A program made the position numbers and the translations under genes. DNA of 64,000 nucleotides, taken from assembly GCA_022072255.1 (NCBI GenBank), contig JAJVHZ010000076.1:1-64000 (forward strand). The letters are read 5' to 3'. The first letter of the stretch is position 1; every line of letters begins with the position of its first letter. Of the stretch, positions 45,579 through 53,198 are shown one piece after another. The notes below the pieces were generated by a model. That model was given only the letters and a program-made list of their open reading frames with translations, was not told where the DNA came from and did not search any database. This DNA comes from Gammaproteobacteria bacterium (lineage in GTDB: Bacteria; Pseudomonadota; Gammaproteobacteria; JAJPIJ01).

Positions 45579-46955
45579 ATGTGGCGTGCCGCTCAGATGC
45601 TGCTCCTGCGCTGGGGGGCGCACATGGCCCGCGCCCTGCGTCTGCGTTTCACGCCCTCGGGTCGCGCCATCCTGGCCACGGCGATCGTCGCCACCGCATT
45701 CGGCATCGACATCTCACGCACGCGTGCGCTGCAGGTCGCCGCCGCCGCGACCGGCTTGCTGCTGGTGGCGGCGATCTTCCTGCTGCGCCGACGCCTGCCC
45801 CTCGCCTGGTCGCGCGAACTGCCGCGTTACGGCACGGTCGGCGTGGCGCTCGCCTACACGCTGCGGATCACGAATCTCTCGGCCTCCCGATCGCTGCCCG
45901 AATTCGAGCTCGTCGACACGCTGGCCGCATCATGGCCGACGCGCGATGAGTACACGCGCTTCGTCGAGCCCGGCCTCCTCGACGGACCACTGGAGCGCTG
46001 GCTCGGGTTCCGGCGCTGGCTGAGGCTCGCGCTCACGCGCCGCGGCGGGATCATCCCGGCGCAACGCGGCCATGCGCTGCCGCCGCGTGCCGCCGCCTCG
46101 CTGGAGATGACGCTGCAGCCGTTGCGCCGCGGCTATCTGCACTTCGGCCGTGCGAGCCTCGGCATCCCCGACCCGCTCGGACTCGTCAATGCCCTGCAAT
46201 CCGGTGGCGCGCCGGATCGGCTGCTCATACTGCCGCGTCGGTACGCGGTCCCGCGGCTCGACGCCGGCATGTCGCGGCGGCATCAGGCCGGCCGCGTTCG
46301 CCGCGCCAGCAACGTCGGCGACTCGCAGGAGTTCCTTGCGCTGCGGGAGTACATGCGCGGCGATGCATTGCGCCACATCCACTGGCGCAGCTGGGCACGG
46401 ACCGGCACTCCCATCGTCAAGCAGTTCGAGAACGAATACCTGAGCCGGCTGGCATTGATACTCGACACCTGCACGGCGCCGGGTCTGCCGCTCGAGGCGG
46501 CGCTGTCCATCGGCGCGTCCTATCTGGCCGGCGATCAACCCGCCGACGTGGTCATCGACCTGATGCTCATGGGGCCGCGGCTGCTCGAGAGCTCCTCCGG
46601 TCGCGGTCTCGGAACGGTGGACGGTCAGCTTGCGCTGCTGGCCTGCGCCGAACCCGCGCTCCCCGGGGAGTTCCATCGCTTCGCGGGCGCGGTGCTCACG
46701 ATGCTGCCGCGGATCAGCGCAGCGATCGTCATCCTGCCGCAATGGGACGAGGATCGGCGCGCCTTTCTGCGCACGTTGCGGGCGCGCGGCTTGCCGTTGC
46801 AGTGTTTCCTCACCTCGCGGGGGACCTCACCGGCGGCGCCGGTCACGGATGCCGACGGCGTGCTCGAGGTGCGGCCGGAATCCATGGAGGAGGATCTCGC
46901 CCGCCACCGCGCGCGCATCGCGCGCGCCGCGCCAGCCACGGCCGTGCGCGCGTGA
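45579..46955 (+). CDS. DUF58 membrane protein (MoxR partner)
   Basis: A 458-aa protein. Two N-terminal helices lie at about residues 28-45 and 50-67, followed by a beta-rich region. The DUF58 core is near 245-290 (GDSQEFLALREYMRGD and HIHWRSWARTGTPIVKQFE). A VWA-like region follows. These proteins are the usual clients of MoxR. The start could be later (Met9 or Met17). The gene overlaps the next one by 4 bp (GTGA), indicating translational coupling. Confidence 0.9.
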   Translation: MWRAAQMLLLRWGAHMARALRLRFTPSGRAILATAIVATAFGIDISRTRALQVAAAATGLLLVAAIFLLRRRLPLAWSRELPRYGTVGVALAYTLRITNLSASRSLPEFELVDTLAASWPTRDEYTRFVEPGLLDGPLERWLGFRRWLRLALTRRGGIIPAQRGHALPPRAAASLEMTLQPLRRGYLHFGRASLGIPDPLGLVNALQSGGAPDRLLILPRRYAVPRLDAGMSRRHQAGRVRRASNVGDSQEFLALREYMRGDALRHIHWRSWARTGTPIVKQFENEYLSRLALILDTCTAPGLPLEAALSIGASYLAGDQPADVVIDLMLMGPRLLESSSGRGLGTVDGQLALLACAEPALPGEFHRFAGAVLTMLPRISAAIVILPQWDEDRRAFLRTLRARGLPLQCFLTSRGTSPAAPVTDADGVLEVRPESMEEDLARHRARIARAAPATAVRA

Positions 46956-48904
46956 ACGAGCGGCCATTGATCGTCGCCGCCGCACTCCTGCTCTGGGGCT
47001 GGCAGAGCGGGCACATCTACGTGGCACTGCCACTCGCCGTGGTGTTCGAGGCGCGGCCGTTCGTGCACCGTCGCCTCGAGCTGCGCGAGGCCGATTTCCA
47101 GCGCATCGCGGACGTGACCAGTGTTCTGTTCCTCGCGCTGGTGTTCATCGGCTTCAGCGACGACACGGTGGGCGGCATCTACCGCATTCTGGAATGGATG
47201 CCCGCCGTGCTTGCGCCGCTGCTCATCGGGCAACGCTACAGCGTGGACGGCGGCATACCGCTCTCGGCACTGTTCGCGAGCCTCCGCCGCACCGGCGGGA
47301 CCGTGCTGGAGCACGTCGCGAGGGCCGCCGACCTCACGCGGCCCTATGTCATCGTCTGTCTCATCGCCGCCAGCGCCGGCGCAAAGACCGGCGATCTGTT
47401 TCTGCCCGCCGCCTTCGCGCTGCTGGTGGCCATGCTCGTGCCGCCGCGGTGGTCGCGGCGGAGCATCCTGCCGTGGGCTCTCTGCGTGCTGGCGGCCCTG
47501 GGCGCGGGGTTGGCCACGCGCTCGGCGCTCTATCAGCTGCAGGAGGGTGTGGAGGTGTGGGTGATGCGATGGATGCAGGACTCGTTTGTCGCGTCGGTCT
47601 CGCCGAATCAGGCCTTCACGGCAATCGGCATGCTCGGGCGACTGAAGTTCTCCGACCGCGTCCGCCTGCGGATCAAGACCGATGCCGCGCTGAGCGGACC
47701 GCTGCTGTTGCGCGAATCGACCTACGAGGAGTTTCGCCACGGGACCTGGCGCAACACGGACAGCACGATGTCGGCCATCGATCCATATGGGGACGGCCAC
47801 CGCTGGCGCCTGGCGGACGCGCCCGCGCACGCCCTGCGCGCCGTCGTCACCGCGCCCGTGAAAAACGACCCGGAGGTGATCCCTGTCCCACAGGGCGCCT
47901 CCGGGCTGGCGAGCAGGGAGATCCTCGGACTGCAGCGCCACTACGGCAGCGCCCTGCTGGCCGACGCGCGTCCCGGCTTCGTCAGCTACGAGGTGGAATT
48001 CGGCCGGGAGCTGCGCGGCGAGCCCGATCCGCGCCCCGGGGACTTGACGGTTCCGGAGGCGTACCGGCCGGCGCTGTCCCGGGTGAGCGCCGAGCTGGGC
48101 GCCCTGCCCGCCGATGACGACGGCAGACTGAAGGCGATCGAAGCCTACTTCCAGCGAAATTACAGCTACTCGCTGGTGCAGCGCGGTCGCGGGCCCTGGA
48201 CGCAGCCGCTCAACGAATTTCTGCTCCACCGCCGCAGCGGGCACTGCGAGTACTTCGCCACGGCAACCGCGCTGCTGCTGCGCCAGCTCGGGATCCCCGC
48301 GCGCTACGCCGTGGGCTATTCGGTCTCGGAGTACAGTCCGCTCGAGGGCAGCTATGTCGCGCGGCAGCGCGACGCGCACGCATGGGTGGTGGCGCATGTC
48401 GACGGGGCGTGGCGGGTCGTGGATACCACGCCGGCCACCTGGCGTGCCGAGGAGGACGCGGCGTCGAGCCCGCTGCTCCCCTTGACTGACCTCAGGGCGT
48501 GGCTCGGTTACCGGTGGTCGGCGGTTCGCGCCTCGGGCGCCAGCTTGCGCCCGGCACTGCCCTGGATGCTGCCGCTGCTGCTCGCGCTGCTGTTGTGGCG
48601 GCTGCGCCGGACGCGCCGCGCCGGCGCGCACCGCCCCGTGAGCAGGCCGGCCTCGATCCCGATGCGCGGCGCGGATTCGGAATTCTTCGCACTGGTCGAT
48701 CGCCTCAGCCGTCGGCACGCGCCACCGCGCGACGGGGAGACCCTGAGGGCCTGGCTGCGCCGGCTGCCGTCGGCGGATCGAACCGAGATCACGCGCCTTG
48801 CCGCTCTCCTTGATCTGCACAACCGCCACCGCTTCGATCCGCGCGGACTGTCGCCTTCGGAACGCGCCCGACTGCGGCTCGCCGCCAGTCTTGCGCCCGG
48901 CTGA
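46952..48904 (+). CDS. Transglutaminase-like membrane protein (TgpA type)
   Basis: A 650-aa protein. Several N-terminal helices (about 5-210) are followed by a periplasmic transglutaminase-like domain (about 330-510). Its triad is visible: Cys in GHCEYFATATALLLR, His in RDAHAWVVAHVDG and Asp in WRVVDTTPATW. A further helix (about 540-555) and a cytoplasmic DUF4129-like tail (FFALVDRLSRRHAPPRDGET) end the protein. The GTG 46952 start overlaps the DUF58 stop. This third member of the operon probably acts on envelope proteins; the substrate is unknown. Confidence 0.9.
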   Translation: MNERPLIVAAALLLWGWQSGHIYVALPLAVVFEARPFVHRRLELREADFQRIADVTSVLFLALVFIGFSDDTVGGIYRILEWMPAVLAPLLIGQRYSVDGGIPLSALFASLRRTGGTVLEHVARAADLTRPYVIVCLIAASAGAKTGDLFLPAAFALLVAMLVPPRWSRRSILPWALCVLAALGAGLATRSALYQLQEGVEVWVMRWMQDSFVASVSPNQAFTAIGMLGRLKFSDRVRLRIKTDAALSGPLLLRESTYEEFRHGTWRNTDSTMSAIDPYGDGHRWRLADAPAHALRAVVTAPVKNDPEVIPVPQGASGLASREILGLQRHYGSALLADARPGFVSYEVEFGRELRGEPDPRPGDLTVPEAYRPALSRVSAELGALPADDDGRLKAIEAYFQRNYSYSLVQRGRGPWTQPLNEFLLHRRSGHCEYFATATALLLRQLGIPARYAVGYSVSEYSPLEGSYVARQRDAHAWVVAHVDGAWRVVDTTPATWRAEEDAASSPLLPLTDLRAWLGYRWSAVRASGASLRPALPWMLPLLLALLLWRLRRTRRAGAHRPVSRPASIPMRGADSEFFALVDRLSRRHAPPRDGETLRAWLRRLPSADRTEITRLAALLDLHNRHRFDPRGLSPSERARLRLAASLAPG

Positions 48905-48938
48905 GTCCCCGGGCGCCCACGCGGCGCAGGCGCCGCCT

Positions 48939-49667
48939 TCAGCCCGCGGCAACCCGCGCAATCGCCTGTTGCACGGCGCGTCGCTCGCCGTCGGAGAGCG
49001 ACGGCTCGGCGAGATGCTCGCGCGCCGTCTCCACCGGAACCAGGCCGTCCTGCACCAGTCGAGCCTTCTCCTCGACGGTCACCCCGGGCTCGGCGAGGAT
49101 CTCCGCCGGGGTGATGAGACCGGTGCCCAGCATCATCGCCACCTCGCCGGTCTGCCGACGCAGGACCGAGTAACTGCCGCCCAGCCGCCAGTCGAGAAAG
49201 CGGCGCGACACGAGATTCCGTTCGTAGATGCTGCGCACCTCGAGCTTGTAGCTCCCGAGCGTGATCGGGTTGATGGTCGCCTCGATATTCTCCTCCAGCT
49301 GCGAGAGACGCGCCTTGATCAGGTCGGAGAACGCCGTGTCGCCATCGCCCCGTCCGAGCACGGTATAGATGGCGAGTATGTCGTCGATGGGCAGGCCCCG
49401 GTAGGTGTCCGCGACGAAAATCTGGTTGCGGCTCTTCCAGAGGCTGTCGAAATTCGCGTACCCGAGCAGGCGCACCAGAGCCGGGACGCGCAGCAGGTTC
49501 GGGTTGAATCCACAGGCGCAGATGAACTGCCCCCGCTCCAGGCCCAGCTCGCGCGCCTCCTCGTCGAGCAGGCGCTCCTGCTGTCCAGGCACGGGCGGCT
49601 GCAGATGCCGGAATATCCTCGCCAATTCCGCATCGGTTGCGTACAGCAATCGTTCGAATGGCCTCAT
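48939..49667 (-). CDS. Unrecognised 242-aa protein
   Basis: I do not recognise a family. The protein is soluble, mostly helical and acidic-basic mixed. A Cys-containing segment FICACGFNPNLLRVPALVRL lies at about 49-68. A conserved-looking stretch FVADTYRGLPIDDILAIYTV follows, and the Ala/Glu-rich C-terminus has EEKARLVQDGLVP. GGGAT precedes ATG 49667. It is the last gene of the minus-strand operon that starts with the CPA2 antiporter, 61 bp after the Rieske fusion, and it converges with the transglutaminase gene. Confidence 0.75.
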   Translation of the reverse strand: MRPFERLLYATDAELARIFRHLQPPVPGQQERLLDEEARELGLERGQFICACGFNPNLLRVPALVRLLGYANFDSLWKSRNQIFVADTYRGLPIDDILAIYTVLGRGDGDTAFSDLIKARLSQLEENIEATINPITLGSYKLEVRSIYERNLVSRRFLDWRLGGSYSVLRRQTGEVAMMLGTGLITPAEILAEPGVTVEEKARLVQDGLVPVETAREHLAEPSLSDGERRAVQQAIARVAAG

Positions 49668-49728
49668 CGGTATCCCGTCTTCCCCAGCTCCTTGGACCCG
49701 GCGCCGCCCCCAACGCAGCGGAACACGC

Positions 49729-50358
49729 TTACCAGTATGCTAGCAGCGAACCTCCCTCGGTGCGTGACTCGAAGCGGTGCAGCGGCCGATCGCCCTTCTC
49801 CACACAGGCGCCCGAGGCCAGGTCGAACACCCAGCCGTGCCGCGGGCAGACCAGGCGATCGCCCTGCAACGCGAGTTCGGGTATGTTCGTCGCCTGATGC
49901 GGGCAGCGGCTGTCGAAAACCCGGAATTCCAGGTCGCGGCAGGTCACGAACAACTCGCGGCCGTCGCAGGCCAGGCGCCGCACTCCGCGCGCCGGCAGAT
50001 CGGCGATGGTGGCGACGCGGTGCCACTGGCCGGACTGCGCATTCATCGCCTCCAGCCGGAACTCCGGTATGTCCATCGCCAGCAGGAGATCCACGGCCCA
50101 GATGATCCTGCTCAACCCAAGCGCGGGAAAGGCCATCAGCAGGCCATCGAGGATCTCGTTGGCGGAGAGCCCCGCCTGCAGGCCGCGGGCGATGTACTGG
50201 CGGAATCCGTCGTCGGTCTGCGCCGCCACCTTCGTGATGATGGAGATCAACGCGCGGGTCTTGGGATCCAGGTGCTTGCCCGCCTCGCGCAGGAAGCGAA
50301 AATACGCACCCATCGCCTCCGGACGCGCGGCGAGGAGAAAATCCAGCGCCTCGCTCAT
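49729..50358 (-). CDS. AhpD-like/Rieske fusion protein
   Basis: A 209-aa protein with two domains. Residues about 1-95 follow the carboxymuconolactone-decarboxylase/AhpD helical pattern (LDPKTRALISIITKVAAQ, IARGLQAGLSANEILDGLLM). The redox CxxC is replaced by TDDG (48-51), so this half is not a thiol peroxidase. Residues about 110-205 are a Rieske [2Fe-2S] domain with RCPHQATN (Cys152, His154) and LVCPRHGWVFDLASG (Cys171, His174), so the cluster is complete. ATG 50358 overlaps the upstream stop (ATGA). It has no export signal and likely acts in the cytoplasm as an electron carrier or oxygenase ferredoxin. The partner is unknown. Confidence 0.85.
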   Translation of the reverse strand: MSEALDFLLAARPEAMGAYFRFLREAGKHLDPKTRALISIITKVAAQTDDGFRQYIARGLQAGLSANEILDGLLMAFPALGLSRIIWAVDLLLAMDIPEFRLEAMNAQSGQWHRVATIADLPARGVRRLACDGRELFVTCRDLEFRVFDSRCPHQATNIPELALQGDRLVCPRHGWVFDLASGACVEKGDRPLHRFESRTEGGSLLAYW

Positions 50359-50816
50359 GACGCCGCCCCGCCCGCCTCCGCGATCGGCGCGAGCTCGATG
50401 ACCTTCACGGATTCGCCCCACTGCACGATGTCCGGTGTCGTGACCTGCAGGAACAGCCGTTCGTAGTCCGGGTGTATGAACACCAGCACGACGATCGCAT
50501 CCTCGTCCAGCCAGAGCTTCTCGGCGGTCTTGAACCTGAACAGGCGCGAGTATCTCACGCTGCGGTTGACGAGGAAATTCAGGGTCAGCACGCCGTCCCC
50601 GGCCTGCTGCTTCTGTGAACAGGCCTCCTCCGAACGGCGCCGCACGCAGGTGACGTGCACGTCCGTGATGATCCGGCCGGATTCCTTGTCGACGGGCTTC
50701 ACACGCAGGTGCAGAAGGTCGGCCATGTCGACCTGCCGGACGCCGAACAGGCCGAAATAGTCCGCAGCCACCACGCCGAGGAGTGCCATTACGAGGATCG
50801 CGATGATCTTTCGCAT
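50355..50816 (-). CDS. Signal-anchored protein of unknown function
   Basis: A 153-aa protein. Residues 3-22 (KIIAILVMALLGVVAADYF) form a signal anchor or uncleaved signal peptide. The rest is probably periplasmic and beta-rich: LLHLRVKPVDKESGRIITD, VHVTCVRRRSEEACSQKQ with two cysteines, then VLVFIHPDYERLFL. No family is recognised. The stop overlaps the AhpD-like/Rieske fusion start. The gene begins 16 bp after the antiporter stop. The cysteines and the redox neighbour suggest a membrane-linked redox function, by context only. Confidence 0.7.
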   Translation of the reverse strand: MRKIIAILVMALLGVVAADYFGLFGVRQVDMADLLHLRVKPVDKESGRIITDVHVTCVRRRSEEACSQKQQAGDGVLTLNFLVNRSVRYSRLFRFKTAEKLWLDEDAIVVLVFIHPDYERLFLQVTTPDIVQWGESVKVIELAPIAEAGGAAS

Positions 50817-50832
50817 CTTCTGCCCGTGGACT

Positions 50833-52002
50833 TCAGTCGCGCCGCAATCGATCCGCGATCGCCATCGGCGTCGGATATCGCATCACCACCCAGTAGGAGG
50901 ACGCCATGAACGTCAGCAACGTAGCCATTTTAAGCGCATCCGCATGCAGTTGTCCGATCACTCCGGCCTTGAGCGCAACCACCACGACGAACAGCGAGAA
51001 CTCGCTGATCTGGCCAAGGCGAACCCCGATCTCGAAGGACATGCCCGGCTTCTCGCCGGCCTTCGTCAGCAGCATTCGGAATACCAATGGCTTGAGCGCC
51101 AGGCAGCACAGCGCCAGCAGTCCCCCGGTCCATGCGACTTCGGCCAGGGAGGAGAGATTGAAGCTTGCCCCCAGCGCGAAGAAGAACAGCACCAGGAAAA
51201 AGTCGCGCAACGGCTTCAGACTCTCGGCGATGAACTGCGACACCGGGCTGGATGCGAGCGTCACCCCGGCCACGAAGGCGCCGATCTCCCGCGGCAGCCC
51301 CAGCCACGCGCCGAATTCGGCGATTCCGAGGCACCAGGCGATCACCAGCAGGAACAGGTATTCCTGTATGCGATCGAAGCGCGCGATGAGCTTTTCGATC
51401 ACCAGTCGATCGAGCGCCGCCGCCACGATGCCCACGGCCATCAACGCGCCGAGCTGCCGCGCGATGCCGCCGAGAGCGTCCGTCTCGCCGCCGGCGCCCT
51501 GGATGAGCAGAACGATGACGATCGCAATCAGATCCTGCAGCAGCAGCACGCTGATCATGATCTGGCCCATGCGCTGATGATGCAGCGTGGTCGTGGGCAG
51601 CAGCTTCACGCCGATGATGGTGCTGGAGAACATGAGCACGGCGCCGGCCACGAGTGCCTGGATGGTCGTCCAGCCACCGATGCGCGCGACCGCGAAGCCG
51701 ATGAACCCCAGCGCCAGCGAGCTCGCCACGGTCACCCAGAGCGCCTGGCGAAACATGTGGATGAGCTGGGCGGGGGGCAGGTTGAGACCGAGCAGGTAAA
51801 GCAGGAACATGATGCCGATCTCGGCGATCCCGTTCAGCCAGACGACATCGTTCACGAATCCCGCTCCGGCGGGGCCGAGCAGCATGCCGATCACGATGTA
51901 GGCGACGATCATCGCCTGCCGAGCGTACAAGGCCAGCGTGGCCAGCACGGAGGCTCCGACGAAGATCAGGAAGATTGCGTTGGCGATGGAGCCGTCGTGC
52001 AC
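50833..52002 (-). CDS. CPA2-family monovalent cation:proton antiporter (Kef type)
   Basis: A 389-aa membrane protein with about 12 helices and no TrkA-N domain. VLATLALYARQAMIVAYIVI, GIMFLLYLLGLNL and MISVLLLQDLIAIVIVLL fit the CPA2 pattern; the last contains the QD motif of the ion path. FSSTIIGVKLLPTT and LPREIGAFVAGVTLASS are also family features. It probably exchanges K+ or Na+ for H+. GTG 52002 is chosen with GGGGAA upstream; the longer frame to 52206 is low-quality. It is the first gene of a four-gene operon. Confidence 0.87.
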   Translation of the reverse strand: MHDGSIANAIFLIFVGASVLATLALYARQAMIVAYIVIGMLLGPAGAGFVNDVVWLNGIAEIGIMFLLYLLGLNLPPAQLIHMFRQALWVTVASSLALGFIGFAVARIGGWTTIQALVAGAVLMFSSTIIGVKLLPTTTLHHQRMGQIMISVLLLQDLIAIVIVLLIQGAGGETDALGGIARQLGALMAVGIVAAALDRLVIEKLIARFDRIQEYLFLLVIAWCLGIAEFGAWLGLPREIGAFVAGVTLASSPVSQFIAESLKPLRDFFLVLFFFALGASFNLSSLAEVAWTGGLLALCCLALKPLVFRMLLTKAGEKPGMSFEIGVRLGQISEFSLFVVVVALKAGVIGQLHADALKMATLLTFMASSYWVVMRYPTPMAIADRLRRD

Positions 52003-52015
52003 CGATTGCTTCCCC

Positions 52016-52349
52016 TTACATTGGTGAAAACGGGCTGCGCACGCCCGCGCCGCGCCGGAAGAGCTCGGCCTCGCCGAAGACCGCACCGGGCCTGCAGAGT
52101 AGGAATCTGCTCGCGCGCCGCCGTGATCGCACAGCCGTACCGGACCGCGTCGGCCTCGCCCGCCGGTGGCAGCGGCACGAACTCCGCCTGGCGCCGGAAC
52201 CGCCACCGCACCGCCAGTCCCATGACGCCCGCCACCGCCGCGGCGAGCGCCGGCCCGCAGCCATGCCGCCGGCGAACCGGGTCGGTCCGGAACAGGGCAC
52301 GCGCATCGGGGTGTGCGCCGATCAGGGTCAGAGCACCGTCGTTTGTCAC
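52016..52349 (-). pseudogene. Possible frameshifted small membrane-protein gene
   Basis: A weakly supported gene of about 110 codons before the antiporter. From GTG 52349 one frame reads a helix-like GPALAAAVAGVMGLAVRW and EADAVRYGCAITAAREQIPT with high third-position GC. Near 52100 that frame becomes Arg-rich, while the neighbouring frame gains high GC3 and reads AVFGEAELFRRGAGVRSP to a stop at 52016. A single extra base would explain this. The family is unknown. The whole 52003-52443 gap otherwise holds only the start region of the amidotransferase gene. Confidence 0.35.
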
Positions 52350-52443
52350 CAATATCGCATCCCCGCCGCCTCGCGATCGCGGTATCGTCAAGGACGCCTT
52401 CAGCTTGATAGCATGCGCCTCGGATCGAACCGGAGCCGAACCC

Positions 52444-53172
52444 ATGCGCATTCTAGTATTCCAGCACCTCGATATCGAACACCCCGGCATCTTTCGCGAT
52501 TTCCTCGATGCCGACGATATTCCATGGGACGTCGTGGAACTCGACGCAGGGGATCCCGTCCCCGACCTGGACCGGTACACGGCGCTGGTGGTCATGGGCG
52601 GACCGATGGACGTGTGGGAGGAGGACGAGCATCCGTGGCTCGTGCCCGAGAAGCGCGCCATACGCGCGGCGGTCGTCGATCGCCGGATGCCCTACCTGGG
52701 CGTGTGCCTCGGCCACCAGCTGCTGGGCGACGCGCTGGGCGGAAGCGTGGGCAAGGCGCGCGCCCCGGAGGTCGGCCTGATGCAGGTGCAGCTCAACAGC
52801 GCCGGGCAGGCCGACCCGTTGTTCGCCGGCATCTCCCCGACCATGCAGTGCCTGCAATGGCATGCCGCTGCGGTGCTCACTCCGCCGCCCGGGGGCACGG
52901 TCCTCGCCAGCTCGCCGCTTTGCGACGTGCAGGCGATGCGCGTCGGCCAGCATGCCTACGGCATCCAGTTCCACGTCGAGGTCACGGCCGAGACGGTGCC
53001 GCAGTGGTCCGCGGTGCCCGCGTACGAGGCCGCGCTCGAGAAGGTGCTCGGCGCCGGTGCCGCGGCGACCCTGGCGCAGGAGACCGAGGCCAGGCTGCCC
53101 GCCTTTGCACGCGACGCCCGGACCCTGTACGACAACTTCATGCAGATGCTGCGGTCGCGGCCACGACCGTGA
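52444..53172 (+). CDS. Class I glutamine amidotransferase
   Basis: A 242-aa GATase1 protein. The nucleophile Cys is in YLGVCLGHQLLGDALGG (about residue 90), and the His-Glu pair in YGIQFHVEVT near 178. The oxyanion region is VVMGGPMDVW. It belongs to the stand-alone guaA-like group often annotated as GMP synthase-like; the acceptor domain is absent, so the ammonia target is unknown. ATG 52444 is used; the frame upstream has poor content. It converges with hrpA, with 26 bp between. Confidence 0.88.
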   Translation: MRILVFQHLDIEHPGIFRDFLDADDIPWDVVELDAGDPVPDLDRYTALVVMGGPMDVWEEDEHPWLVPEKRAIRAAVVDRRMPYLGVCLGHQLLGDALGGSVGKARAPEVGLMQVQLNSAGQADPLFAGISPTMQCLQWHAAAVLTPPPGGTVLASSPLCDVQAMRVGQHAYGIQFHVEVTAETVPQWSAVPAYEAALEKVLGAGAAATLAQETEARLPAFARDARTLYDNFMQMLRSRPRP

Positions 53173-53198
53173 CGGCGGACGGTTGCGGCCCGTCCTGC

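Noticed and set aside
46625-48961. 778-codon minus-strand frame opposite the transglutaminase gene
   Set aside because: Gln/Arg/His-rich shadow. The plus strand carries the DUF58 overlap, membrane helices and Cys-His-Asp triad.
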